Shown: positions 51,012 to 60,082, counted from the stretch's first letter. The stretch: 64,000 nucleotides of DNA from JAGWAJ01 sp026707615 (GCA_965207595.1 CBDBMW010000009.1:1-64000), one strand, 5' to 3'. Program-made: numbers and translations. The notes: generated from the sequence alone by a model not told the origin.

Positions 51012-51197
51012 GCCGAAGAGGCCGCGCGATGGCCCGGCCGCCTTGCCGGCGAGCCGGAGCGGCTGAATCGTCCCCGCGGCGCAGCCTCCCGGACCAGCCG
51101 GGCGGGGATGCGCAGTCTCACGCCGCTCCGCGAGACGGCGCGGCGCTGACAGCCGGCAGCCCGCGGGGCGCCCGCAGGGCCGGCATAGAATGTGCGC

Positions 51198-51623
51198 GTG
51201 GCGAGCGAGTACCGACTCCGACGTCGCGTGCAGTTCCACGAGACCGACACGGCCGGCATCGTGCACTTCTCGTGGTTCTACCGCTACATGGAGGAGGCGG
51301 AGCACGCGCTCTGGCGATCCGTCGGCCTCAGCATCGCGCCGCGGGACGCGGTGGTCGGCTTTCCGCGCGTCGCCGCCTCCTTCGACTTCCACCGGCCGCT
51401 GCGGTTCGAGGACGAGTTCGAGGTCCACATCCGCATCGCAAGGGTCGGCGAGAAGTCGATTCGCTATGCCACCGAGGTGACGAAGGACGGGCACGCGATC
51501 GCGACCGGCAGCCTGACCGTGGCGTGCATCGACAAGCGGCCGGGCGCGCCGTTCCGCTCGACGCCGATCCCGCCGGAGATTGCCGAACGCTTCGAGGCCG
51601 CGATGCCCGCCCCCGACGCCTGA
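51198..51623 (+). CDS. Acyl-CoA thioesterase, hotdog fold (4-HBA-CoA type)
   Basis: 141 residues. RRRVQFHETDTAGIVHFSWFYRYMEEAEHALWRSVGL is the 4-hydroxybenzoyl-CoA thioesterase/YbgC pattern with the catalytic Asp in HETDTAG. The later strands are typical (ASFDFHRPLRFEDEFEVHIRI). It would release a free acid from CoA, possibly an aromatic acyl-CoA made by the adjacent ligase. GTG 51198 has TAGAAT 6 nt upstream; GTG 51192 is in frame as well. Confidence 0.88.
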   Translation: MASEYRLRRRVQFHETDTAGIVHFSWFYRYMEEAEHALWRSVGLSIAPRDAVVGFPRVAASFDFHRPLRFEDEFEVHIRIARVGEKSIRYATEVTKDGHAIATGSLTVACIDKRPGAPFRSTPIPPEIAERFEAAMPAPDA

Positions 51624-51660
51624 ACGTGCCGCGCAATCGCGCCGCCCCCACGCCAAGCCG

Positions 51661-52977
51661 ATGCCTCCGCGAAACGCCAGGCCACCGGACGAGGAATGCC
51701 TGCCGCGCGCGACGCTGGCGGCCCGGCAGGGCGAGCGGCTGCAGGCCCTCCTCCGGATCGTGCTCGAGAGCAACGCTTTCTACCGTCGCAAGCTCGGCGC
51801 GGCCGGGGTCGACGGCGCGGGCGTGACGCGGCCCGCGGACCTGGAGCGCCTGCCGTTCACGACGAAGGCCGAGCTGATCGCCGACCAGGCCGCGTCGCCG
51901 CCGTGGGGGACGGTGCCGACCTACCCGCTCGAGCGCTACACGCGCTACAACCAGACTTCGTCGACCACCGGCCGACCGCTCCGCTGGATCGACACGCCCG
52001 AGAGCTGGCAGTGGATGCTCGACTGCTGGAAGGCGGTCTACCGCGCGGCAGGGGTCACGGGACGGGACCGCATCTTCTTCCCCTTTTCGTTCGGGCCGTT
52101 CCTGGGCTTCTGGACGGCGTTCGACGCGGCGACCGAGATCGGCGCGCACGCGATTCCGGCCGGTGGCATGACGAGCGAGCAGCGCCTCGCCCTGATCGAG
52201 ACGCTCGCCCCGACGGTCATCTGCTGCACGCCGACCTACGCGCTGCGGCTCCTCGACGTGGCGCGCGCCGCGCCGGACCGAGCTCCGCCGGCGACGGGTG
52301 CGGTCCGCACGATCATCGTGGCGGGTGAGCCGGGCGGCAGCATCCCGGCAACGCGCCGGCGCATCGAGGTGGGCTGGGGAGCGCGCGTCCTCGATCACCA
52401 CGGGCTGACCGAGGTGGGCCCGATCGGCTTCGAGTGTCTCGAGGGCCCCGGCTTCATGCATGTGAACGAGCAGGAGTACATCGCCGAGGTGATCGACCCG
52501 GCCACCGGAGCTCCCGTTCCCGACGGACGGCAGGGCGAGCTCGTCGTCACCAACCTCGGGCGGCTGGCCAGCCCGCTGATTCGGTATCGCACGCGCGACC
52601 TCGTCGTCCGCACCGGCGAGCCATGCTCGTGCGGACGCACCTTCGCGCGCCTCGTCGGGGGGATCGTCGCGCGGGCCGACGACATGGTCAACGTGCGCGG
52701 CGTGAACGTCTATCCGGCCGCGGTCGAGTCGGTCCTGCGCGCCGTGGATGCGATCGTCGAGTACCGCTGCACGATTCGCGCCGCCGGCTCCCAACGGGAG
52801 ATCGACGTGGATCTCGAGGTTCGAGCCGGCGCCGACGCCGCGACCACGGCGGCGCTGGCCGGGCAGCGCCTGCGGGACGCGCTGTCCCTGACGGTAGCCG
52901 TCAGGTCGGTCCCCGCCGGCACGCTGCCTCGATTCGAGATGAAGGCGCGCCGCTTCGTAGTCCAACGGGCGGAATGA
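51661..52977 (+). CDS. Phenylacetate-CoA-ligase-like (PaaK) adenylating enzyme
   Basis: 438 residues. NQTSSTTGRPLRWIDT is the P-loop-like TSGTTG equivalent, with DHHGLTEVGPIGFEC (adenylation core) and LIRYRTRDLVVRTGEPCSCGR, then ARADDMVNVRGVNVYPAAVESVLR. This is the PaaK/CapK type that activates aryl acids as CoA esters or for transfer. The P-loop Gly to Ser change (SSTTGRP) is common in PaaK. 37 nt after the thioesterase. Confidence 0.88.
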   Translation: MPPRNARPPDEECLPRATLAARQGERLQALLRIVLESNAFYRRKLGAAGVDGAGVTRPADLERLPFTTKAELIADQAASPPWGTVPTYPLERYTRYNQTSSTTGRPLRWIDTPESWQWMLDCWKAVYRAAGVTGRDRIFFPFSFGPFLGFWTAFDAATEIGAHAIPAGGMTSEQRLALIETLAPTVICCTPTYALRLLDVARAAPDRAPPATGAVRTIIVAGEPGGSIPATRRRIEVGWGARVLDHHGLTEVGPIGFECLEGPGFMHVNEQEYIAEVIDPATGAPVPDGRQGELVVTNLGRLASPLIRYRTRDLVVRTGEPCSCGRTFARLVGGIVARADDMVNVRGVNVYPAAVESVLRAVDAIVEYRCTIRAAGSQREIDVDLEVRAGADAATTAALAGQRLRDALSLTVAVRSVPAGTLPRFEMKARRFVVQRAE

Positions 52978-53004
52978 AGGGCCGCAATCGCAGGGACATC
53001 GCCA

Positions 53005-53358
53005 ATGACCATCACCGGAATCGCCAACGTCATGCTGGGTGCGTCCGACCTGGAACGCGCGCGCGCGTTCTATGAGGACACGCTGGGTCTGGCCGTCAAG
53101 CAGGAGATCCCCGGGTTCGTCTTCCTGGAGACCGGACCCGCCACGCTCTGCCTCAGCGCGGCCCACGCCCGGCTCGCGGAACAGCCGGGGCCCACGGAGG
53201 TCGTGCTGTCGGTCGACAGCGTGCGGGAGGCCTACGCGGCGCTGCGGGAGAAGGGCGTCGCGTTCCTGCGGGAACCGGCCAACGTCACGGGGGAGTCCTG
53301 GGCCGCGAACTTTCGCGATCCCGACGGCCACCTGCTGTCGATCTTCGGCCCGGAGTGA
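53005..53358 (+). CDS. VOC/glyoxalase-family protein
   Basis: 117 residues, single VOC domain: ITGIANVMLGASDLERARAFYEDTLGLAVKQEIPGFVFLETG and NFRDPDGHLLSIFGPE with the metal-type Glu near the end. These domains bind metals and catalyse isomerisation, dioxygenation or epoxide opening. Start 53005 gives the typical N-terminus. Last gene of the aromatic cluster or a stand-alone gene. Confidence 0.9.
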   Translation: MTITGIANVMLGASDLERARAFYEDTLGLAVKQEIPGFVFLETGPATLCLSAAHARLAEQPGPTEVVLSVDSVREAYAALREKGVAFLREPANVTGESWAANFRDPDGHLLSIFGPE

Positions 53359-53398
53359 GAAGCGTAGTAACATGCGCGGGTTCAGGAGGAGAAGTTCC

Positions 53399-54409
53399 TT
53401 GCGTCGATCCAATCTTCGGTGGCCGGCGGGCGTCGTGTTCGCCGCCGTGTGCGTTGCCGTCGCCGCGTGCGGCGGGGGCGGGGGCGAGGCGGGAGACGCC
53501 GCGCCGTCCCGGCAGTTCCTCAGCATGGGCACGGCGCCGCCCGGCGGCGCCTTCTTCGTCGTCGGCAGCGCCCTCGCGGAGGTCGTGAACGAGACCGCGA
53601 CCGGGCTCGGCTACAACGTGACGGCCGAGGCGACGAGCGGCTCGCAGGAGAACATCCGGCGGCTGGCGAGCGGCGAGCTCGACTTCGCGCTGTCGAACGC
53701 GGCGATCACCTACTTCGCGGTGCGCGGCAGCGAGGGATGGGACCGCGCCTACCCCGTGCGCTCGGTCATGACGCTGGCGCCCAACGTCGCGCTGTTCGTC
53801 ACGCAGGCTTCGTCCGGCATCGAGAGCCTGGACGACCTGCGCGACCGGCGGGTCACGGTCGGTCCGGCGGGCGCCGGGTTCGAGTACTTCGTCGGTCCGC
53901 TGCTCGAGGCGCACGGCGTGCGCTACGAGGACTTCTCGCCGCTCAACGCCACGCAGCAGGCCGCCGTCGACATGCTCACCGACGGGTCGGCGGATGCGAC
54001 GTTCCTCGGCGGGGCCGTGCCGACCGCCTCGATCACGCAGGCGGCGGCATCGATGGACATCACGTTCATCCCCTACGGGGACGACGAGAAGACGCGGCTG
54101 GTCGACGAGTACCTCTTCTTCCGGCCCGCGACGATCCCGGCCGAGACCTATCGCGGCCAGACGGAGCCGTTCGAGGGCCTCGACGTCGGCTCGATGCACG
54201 TCATCACATCGGCCGACGCCCCGGACGATCTGGTCTACAACGTGACGAGGCTGCTCTACGAGAACCGGGAGCTGGTCGTCGAAAAGCATGCCGCGGGCCG
54301 CGCCATCAACCCGAACAACGTGGTGCGCGACACCGGCACGGAGTTCCATCCGGCAGCGATTCGCTTCTACCAGGAAGCCGGCGTCTGGCCGCAACAGGCA
54401 GCGCCGTGA
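53399..54409 (+). CDS. TAXI-family TRAP solute-binding lipoprotein
   Basis: 336 residues. Signal with lipobox VAVAAC (Cys near 20 residues from TTG start), then FLSMGTAPPGGAFFVVGSALAEVVNETATGLGYNVTAEATSGSQENIRRLASGELDFALSNAAITYFAV, the TAXI signature. RPATIPAETYRGQTEPFEGLDVGSMHVITS and DTGTEFHPAAIRFYQEAG are at the end. Binds the substrate (in TAXI systems often glutamate-like or sulfonates) for the TRAP permease that follows. TTG 53399 is chosen because AGGAGGAG lies 7 nt upstream; ATG 53372 is an alternative. Overlaps the permease start. Confidence 0.92.
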   Translation: MRRSNLRWPAGVVFAAVCVAVAACGGGGGEAGDAAPSRQFLSMGTAPPGGAFFVVGSALAEVVNETATGLGYNVTAEATSGSQENIRRLASGELDFALSNAAITYFAVRGSEGWDRAYPVRSVMTLAPNVALFVTQASSGIESLDDLRDRRVTVGPAGAGFEYFVGPLLEAHGVRYEDFSPLNATQQAAVDMLTDGSADATFLGGAVPTASITQAAASMDITFIPYGDDEKTRLVDEYLFFRPATIPAETYRGQTEPFEGLDVGSMHVITSADAPDDLVYNVTRLLYENRELVVEKHAAGRAINPNNVVRDTGTEFHPAAIRFYQEAGVWPQQAAP

Positions 54410-56370
54410 CGCCGGGGACCCCACCGCCGCGCGACGTCCGGCTCCTGGTGAGCGGCGGCCTCGGCGTGCTGCTGTGCGCCTTCACCCTGGTGGAGGTGAA
54501 CTATCCGCTGCTCGCTCCCCAGAGCCGGCTCGCATTCTTCGCGCTGGTGGGGCTCACGTTGTGCTTCCTCAACATCCCCCTCCACCCTTCCCTGAAGGAC
54601 AATCCGCGGGCGCGCGCGTCGGACGTCGCGCTGGCGGTGCTGGCCGCGCTCTGCTGCGGCTACATCGTCACCCAGACGGATCCGCTGTTCGACGGGTGGT
54701 GGGTGGACGGCCAGACCCTCGGGAACCGGGCCGGCTTCGAGACGGCCTACGACACGGCGATCGGCCTGCTGGGCCTGCTGCTCGTGATAGAGGCGGCCCG
54801 TCGCGCCCTCGGCCTGGCCCTGCCGTTGCTGGCGGGGGCCTTCATCCTCTACGCATTGTTCGGATCGGTGTTTCCGGACTGGCTGTTCCCGCACCGCGGC
54901 TACACGATCCCGCGGGTGGTGGCGCAGACGTTCCTGCACAGCCAGGGCATCTTCGGCGTGGCGCTGAACGTGATGTTCACCTACGTCTTCCTGTTCGTCA
55001 TCTTCGGCGCGTTCCTCGAGGCCACCGGCGCGACGCGCTTCATCGTCGACTTCGCCGAGCGGGTCTTCGGGCGCAGCTCCGGCGGTCCGGCCAAGGTTGC
55101 GGTCCTGAGCAGCGGGCTGATGGGCTCGCTCTCCGGCAGCGCCGTCGCCAACACCGCGACCACCGGGACGTTCACGATTCCGATGATGCGCAGCGCCGGC
55201 TTCCAGCCCGTGACGGCGGCCGGCGTGCAGGCGGCGGCGAGCTCGGGCGGGGCGCTCATGCCCCCGGTGATGGGCGCGGGCGCCTACATGATGCTCGAGA
55301 TCGTCGACCCGCCGGTGACGTACCTGGAGATCATCCGGGCGGCGCTCATTCCCGCGCTCCTGTACTACCTGTCCCTGATCCTGATCGTGCACTTTCACGC
55401 GAAGCGCGTAGCGATCGCGGCGCCGGCGGAAGCACCGGCCAGGGAACCGGACACGCCCGACGCCGTGGCACGCTCGCGCGCGGCCGGCTTCGTCTTCGGC
55501 TCGGCGCTCGGCAGCCTCATCCTGTTCCTGGTGCTCGGCTACACGGCGTTCCGCGCGGTGACGCTGTCGCTCGTGGTGATCGTGGTGGTGAGCAGCCTGA
55601 ACAAGGCGACCCGGCTCGACTGGCGCTTCACGATCATGAGCCTCGTCACCGCGGCGCGCGGGGTCGTCCCGCTGGTCGCAGCCGCCGCCTGCGTGGGCAT
55701 CATCATCGGCGTCGTGACCCTGACCGGGGTGGGGACGCGCCTGCCGGCGACCATCATTCCGCTCGCCGAGCAGAGCCTCTTCCTGGCCCTGGTGCTGATC
55801 ATGATCTCGTCGATCGTGCTCGGGATGGGGCTCCCCTCCGCGGTCTGCTATCTCCTGATGGCGACGCTCATCGGCCCGGTGCTCGGCAACCTGGGCGTGA
55901 TACCGCTCGCCGCGCACCTGTTCATCTTCTACTTCGGCATGATGTCGATGGTGACGCCGCCGGTCGCGCTCGCGGCCTACGCGGCGTCCTCGATTGCCGG
56001 CACCCGCATCATGCCGACCGGCCTGGCGGCGTTCCGCTTCGCGCTGGTCGGCTTCACCCTGCCGTACATGTTCATCTACCGGCCCGAGCTGCTGATGCTG
56101 ACGCCTTCGGGCGAGCCGGCGGGCTGGCTCGCGATGCTGCTGCCGGTCGCCATCGCCACGCTCGGCGTCACCTGCTTCGCGGCCGGGATCGCCGGTCAGC
56201 TCAGCCGGCCCCTGGGGCTCGGCCTCCGTCTCGCCATCTTCGGCGCGGCGGGGCTGCTGCTCGCTCCCGGCCCCACGGCCTCGCTCGCCGGCCTCGACCT
56301 CGCGGTCTTCGACGTCGCGGGAGTCGCCCTGTTCTGCGTCGTGCTCGCCCTGGACCGGCGCTCGACCTGA
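54406..56370 (+). CDS. TRAP transporter fused 4TM/12TM permease
   Basis: 654 residues with about 17 membrane helices. An N-terminal small-subunit part is fused to the large DctM-type subunit: GSLSGSAVANTATTGTFTIPMMRSAGFQPV, ASSGGALMPPVMGAGAYMML, SSIVLGMGLPSAVCYLLMA, FIFYFGMMSMVTPPVALAAYAASSIAGT. Partner of the TAXI protein. GTG 54406 overlaps the TGA of the receptor (GTGA). Secondary transport, probably sodium-driven. Confidence 0.94.
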   Translation: MTPGTPPPRDVRLLVSGGLGVLLCAFTLVEVNYPLLAPQSRLAFFALVGLTLCFLNIPLHPSLKDNPRARASDVALAVLAALCCGYIVTQTDPLFDGWWVDGQTLGNRAGFETAYDTAIGLLGLLLVIEAARRALGLALPLLAGAFILYALFGSVFPDWLFPHRGYTIPRVVAQTFLHSQGIFGVALNVMFTYVFLFVIFGAFLEATGATRFIVDFAERVFGRSSGGPAKVAVLSSGLMGSLSGSAVANTATTGTFTIPMMRSAGFQPVTAAGVQAAASSGGALMPPVMGAGAYMMLEIVDPPVTYLEIIRAALIPALLYYLSLILIVHFHAKRVAIAAPAEAPAREPDTPDAVARSRAAGFVFGSALGSLILFLVLGYTAFRAVTLSLVVIVVVSSLNKATRLDWRFTIMSLVTAARGVVPLVAAAACVGIIIGVVTLTGVGTRLPATIIPLAEQSLFLALVLIMISSIVLGMGLPSAVCYLLMATLIGPVLGNLGVIPLAAHLFIFYFGMMSMVTPPVALAAYAASSIAGTRIMPTGLAAFRFALVGFTLPYMFIYRPELLMLTPSGEPAGWLAMLLPVAIATLGVTCFAAGIAGQLSRPLGLGLRLAIFGAAGLLLAPGPTASLAGLDLAVFDVAGVALFCVVLALDRRST

Positions 56371-56507
56371 CCCGCTCGCCCGCGGGCGGCGGCACGCATG
56401 CCCGGAGTCGGTCGCCGGCCGCTGACGGCGACCGTCGGGCAGCCGTCGGGCCCGCGCCCGCCCTCGCCTCCAGCACGTCGCCGCGAGGCCGTTTCCCGGG
56501 CCCCGTG

Positions 56508-58253
56508 TCAGCGCGAGCCGGCGACCTTCACCGTGACGACATCGATGCCGTGGTACTTCTTGTGACGCACGGTCGAGGCGTAGTGCCGCAGCAGGCGGAA
56601 CGAGATCTCGGTCTCGCTCTCCTCCGGTGTCTCCGCCCGGTCCCCGAGGTAGGTCAGCCGATCCTCGATGTTCTGCTCGTCGAAGACGGCCAGGAACTCC
56701 ATCTCGACGGCCTCGTGAGCGGGACGCGCCACGAGGATCATGCGCGGCGGCATCCGGGCGGCGTGATCCCCGCGCACCTGCAGCAGGCACATCAGCGCCT
56801 CCTCGCCGGCCGCGCGCAACTGCTCCACCGACTGGCGGCTCCACTGCATCCGGCCTCCGAGCTCGCGCAGGAGAGCGTCGATCCGCGGCAGCGCCGAGGT
56901 GTCGAGCGCCGCTTCCAGCCGCCGGCGGCGCCGACCCGTGAGCTCCAGGAAGGCGGTCATCAGAATGGCGGCCAGCACGCCGACGGTCATGCCGTTGCCG
57001 AGCGAGGCGCTCCAGGTCGCACCGAACACGCCCCGAAACACGCCTCCGTCCTCGAGGGCCACGCCGAGCGCGAGCGCCACTCCCACCACGAGCCCCCGCT
57101 GTGGATCGAGGCCGTCCTGCATCACCGTGCGTATGCCCTCCACCACCAGCAGGCCCATGATGATCAGCAGGAATGCCCCCATGACGGGGCCCGGCACGGA
57201 GAGCAGCACCGCCGTCAGCTTCGGCAGGAACGCCAGCGCGAACAGGATGCCGCCGATGGCGTACCCGACACTGCGCGCTGCGACGCCGGTGAGATTGATG
57301 AGCGAGACGCTCGACGGCAGGTAGGCGATGACGGGCGGGGTCACGGCAACCCCGGACAGCAGGATCCCGACGCCGCTGGCGTTGAGCGCGCCCTGCACCA
57401 GCCGGAAGTCGGTCGCGTGCGGGCGCCGCGAGGACGCTCGCTGTATGACCACCCCGTCGCTGCTGGTCTTGACGGCGGCGACGAGGGCCACGATCGTGAA
57501 CACCGGCAGCAGGGCCCAGAACGGGCCGTCCGGCGTGAGGTCGAGCCCCGGCCAGCCCGCGAGCTCCGGCAGGTCGAACCAGGAAGCGGCGGCGACGGAC
57601 CGCACGTCGTACAGGCCGAAGAACGAGGCCGCGGCGCAGCCGGCCAGGATTCCGCTGAGCGGCGCCCACAGGCGCCAGACGCCGGTGGCGCGCAGCGCCA
57701 TCGCGCTGGCGACGATCAGCGTCACGCCGGCGACGATCAGGGCACCGGCCGGCGCGCCTTCGGACGTGTCCGCGATCCGGCCGACCGCGATCGGCATGAC
57801 CGTGACCCCGATCAGCATGAGAGCGGTGCCGGACACGATCGGCGTGATGATCCGCCGCAGGAACGGCAACCACGCCGCCATGGCGAACTGGAACAGCGAC
57901 GCGACGACGATGAGGCTCGCCAGCGTCGGCAGCCCGCCCTCGGTCAGCGCGACGACGGAGACCGCGATGAAGTGCGGCCCCGCGCCGGTCATGAGGATAT
58001 GGCCGGCGCCGAACCGACCCAGGTGAGCCGCCTGCAGGGCGGTGGTGACTCCTGCGATGATCAACGCCGCGAAGACCGCCCACCCGAGGTAGACGTCATC
58101 CTCGCCGGCCGCGCCGACGACGATGGTCACCATCAGGACCGTGTTCGCCAGGACCAGTACCACGCCCTGGAGCGCGACGCCGAGCGTCACGAGCGGCGGC
58201 GGCCGCTCGTTCGGCTCGTACCGAATGCGGCGATTGATGCGAGGTCCGCTCAT
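56508..58253 (-). CDS. NCS2-family xanthine/uracil-type permease with extra C-terminal domain
   Basis: 581 residues. The first ~440 form a 14-helix NCS2 permease: NTVLMVTIVVGAAG, HLGRFGAGHILMTGAGPHFI, SGTALMLIGVTVMPIAV, LLPVFTIVALVAAVKTSSDGVVIQRAS, GVAVTPPVIAYLPSSVSLI, GPVMGAFLLIIMGLLVVEGIRT. The last ~140 residues (WSRQSVEQLRAAGEEALMCLL...SETEISFRLLRHYAS) are cytoplasmic and not part of NCS2; the helix-strand pattern recalls an RsbW-like ATPase fold with degraded motifs. Substrate unknown. ATG 58253 preferred to TTG 58268. Confidence 0.85.
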   Translation of the reverse strand: MSGPRINRRIRYEPNERPPPLVTLGVALQGVVLVLANTVLMVTIVVGAAGEDDVYLGWAVFAALIIAGVTTALQAAHLGRFGAGHILMTGAGPHFIAVSVVALTEGGLPTLASLIVVASLFQFAMAAWLPFLRRIITPIVSGTALMLIGVTVMPIAVGRIADTSEGAPAGALIVAGVTLIVASAMALRATGVWRLWAPLSGILAGCAAASFFGLYDVRSVAAASWFDLPELAGWPGLDLTPDGPFWALLPVFTIVALVAAVKTSSDGVVIQRASSRRPHATDFRLVQGALNASGVGILLSGVAVTPPVIAYLPSSVSLINLTGVAARSVGYAIGGILFALAFLPKLTAVLLSVPGPVMGAFLLIIMGLLVVEGIRTVMQDGLDPQRGLVVGVALALGVALEDGGVFRGVFGATWSASLGNGMTVGVLAAILMTAFLELTGRRRRRLEAALDTSALPRIDALLRELGGRMQWSRQSVEQLRAAGEEALMCLLQVRGDHAARMPPRMILVARPAHEAVEMEFLAVFDEQNIEDRLTYLGDRAETPEESETEISFRLLRHYASTVRHKKYHGIDVVTVKVAGSR

Positions 58254-58358
58254 GTCGGCCGACCGCAAGCGGCCGCCGCCTCGAACGCCGGACGCCGACC
58301 CGGGTCTGCGGCGGACCGACGAGGCGCGGAGGTGGGCTCGGTGGGCGCGGTGGCCGCC

Positions 58359-58643
58359 CTACAGCCCTTCGACCAGGGTGGAGTCCCGCGTGCACGCTCC
58401 GGCCGTCAGCCGCAGGGTTTCCTGGATCCTCGGATCGGCGATGCACGCCTTCGCCGTCTCGAAGTCGGGGAACCGGACGAGGATGTTGCGGCCCCGTCCC
58501 TCGCCGGACACTTGCTCCGAGCGGCCACCCCGGGCCAGGAACTCGCCGCCGGACTGCTTCACGGCCTCCACGGCCTGCCCGATGTGTTTCTCGTAGACCT
58601 CGGCGTCGTGAACGTCGACGCGCATGATGAAGTATGCGGGCAT
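58359..58643 (-). CDS. DUF1330 family protein
   Basis: 94 residues, ferredoxin-like dimeric alpha-beta fold: MPAYFIMRVDVHDAEVYEKHIGQAVEAVKQSGGEFLARGG and ILVRFPDFETAKACIADPRIQE. Function unknown, common in environmental bacteria. ATG 58643 lies 7 nt after GGAGGA. It precedes the permease gene on the same strand with a 105-nt gap. Confidence 0.9.
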   Translation of the reverse strand: MPAYFIMRVDVHDAEVYEKHIGQAVEAVKQSGGEFLARGGRSEQVSGEGRGRNILVRFPDFETAKACIADPRIQETLRLTAGACTRDSTLVEGL

Positions 58644-58789
58644 CGCGATGTCCTCCGCACGCTCACCAGCTGGTGAGGCGGCACTGTGGGAAACGGAACA
58701 TGCCGACGGAGCGCCGCTTTCGAGCGAGTCCACCGTCGCGGAGGTATGATACCCCGAGCTAACGAGGCCGCGCCGTGGAAACGGGCGGG

Positions 58790-58847
58790 CCCCTGCGGGC
58801 TGGACGGGCACCAGGCGGAGCCGTCCAGACGACGATTGGTGGGCTAG
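58790..58847 (+). repeat. Partial type-A repeat
   Basis: Only the core is present: GGGCACCAGGCGGAGCCGTC, then GACGATTGGTGGGC, ending at CTAG 58844-58847. It lies in the 5' region of the secreted-protein gene at 58858 and may place a structured leader there. Confidence 0.65.
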
Positions 58848-58857
58848 GAGGAACTCG

Positions 58858-59640
58858 ATGAAACGCCTTGTCGTTGGTTTCGCGGCCGCGACCGCGGTCG
58901 TACTGCTCGTCGCAGGCAGCGTGCCCGGGACGCACGCCCAGGAGGCGATGCCCTGGATGCGCGTCGACGTGCTCGAAGTGCTCCCCCGCGAGCTGGATGA
59001 GTTCATCGAGGTGCAGATCGAGCACGTCAACCCCGCCCTCCAGCGCGCGGGGGTGCCGTGGCGCTCGGCTTGGCGCACGGCCGAGTTCGGGAACGTGTAC
59101 GAGCGGACGTTCGTGACCCCGATGGAGGACCTCGCCGAGCTGGATCGCGGGGGCCCACTGGGGATCGCCCTCAATCGGGGTCAGAGAGAGCGCCTGGATG
59201 AGCGCGTGCGCCGCACCATTTCCGGCCACCGAAGCTACGCGTTGCGGTACCGGCCCGAGTTGAGCGTGGAGACCGAGAACCCGGGCGGGCTCTCGCTGGC
59301 CTGGATCACGACTCTCGAAGTGGCACCGGGACGCCTCGCCGACTGGCAGACGTTCATGCGGCAGCGACTTCCGCAAATCGGAGGGGACAGCGTGGTGTTC
59401 GGCGTCTACGAGCGCTACCTGGGCGCCGGAGCGGCGGTGTGGCAACTCGTCGAGAACCATGCCAGCTTCACCGAGCTCGACCGCCCCACGATCATGCAGC
59501 GCGCCCTCGGCGAGCGGACGAGCAACGTCGCGGCCGGACTGGCCGGCGTCGTCCTCTCGGTGGAGCGCACCGTGTTGCGGTACGACCCCGAGCTGAGCTT
59601 CTCGGACCCGGGTGGCGAAGGCGGCGGCCGGTTCCGCTAG
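58858..59640 (+). CDS. Secreted hypothetical protein
   Basis: 260 residues with a signal peptide (AATAVVLLVAGSVPGTHAQ). The mature protein has two similar halves (EVLPRELDEFIEVQIEHVNPALQRAGVPWRSAWRT and LEVAPGRLADWQTFMRQRLPQIGGDSVVFGVYER), which suggests a tandem ferredoxin-like or dimeric alpha-beta barrel (ABM/NIPSNAP-like) fold. Function unknown. ATG 58858 follows GGAGGAACTCG. The TAG stop is the first base set of a perfect palindromic repeat. Confidence 0.75.
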   Translation: MKRLVVGFAAATAVVLLVAGSVPGTHAQEAMPWMRVDVLEVLPRELDEFIEVQIEHVNPALQRAGVPWRSAWRTAEFGNVYERTFVTPMEDLAELDRGGPLGIALNRGQRERLDERVRRTISGHRSYALRYRPELSVETENPGGLSLAWITTLEVAPGRLADWQTFMRQRLPQIGGDSVVFGVYERYLGAGAAVWQLVENHASFTELDRPTIMQRALGERTSNVAAGLAGVVLSVERTVLRYDPELSFSDPGGEGGGRFR

Positions 59641-59775
59641 GAGTCTGCGCCGTAGAACGGCGCAGACTCCTGAAGGATTGGGTTGGGCGCCGAGCGGAGC
59701 CGCAAGCGACGAATGGCGGGCTAGGAGTCTGCGCCACAGGACGGCGATGCGGCACGTCGCGCCCGCGCAGACTCC
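59637..59775 (+). repeat. Type-A repeat: two palindromes around a conserved core
   Basis: CTAG 59637-59640 (stop codon of the preceding gene) begins AGGAGTCTGCGCCG-TAGAA-CGGCGCAGACTCCT (14-bp perfect stem, 5-nt loop). The core GCGCCGAGCGGAGCCGCAAG and GACGAATGGCGGGC follow, then CTAG 59721-59724 and a second inverted pair (59723-59734 / 59765-59775). The best-preserved copy in the window. The rest of the gap to 60083 has a further 10-bp inverted repeat (GTCCAGGGGG / CCCCCTGGAC near 59825-59875) and no gene. Confidence 0.88.
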
Positions 59776-60082
59776 CGAAGCGCCCGTCAGGGCGCTCTGG
59801 CGCCGGCGTCCGCAAGACCCGCTCCGTCCAGGGGGCGCGCCCCGCCCGCCTCGGGCGTCCCCCCTGGACCTCGCTTCCCCGACGCCTTCGGGCGCGCGCC
59901 GCTACGCCTCGGGCGCACCCCTGGCACGCTCCTCCCCGGTCGCGCCTGCCGCCCACCGGCAGTCGGCGTGATACATTTCTCCCGCCGCCGGGGCGATACT
60001 CGTTGCTGCGCCGCCCCCCGATGCGGTACAACCACGCAAGGGCACGGCCTCGCACGGGCCGCACCGCCGCGGGACTTCCCTC

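Noticed and set aside
54288..58676. 1462-codon plus-strand frame across the TRAP and NCS2 genes
   Set aside because: It runs through one sense gene and one antisense gene, has no start signal, and is Arg/Pro/His-rich: artefact.
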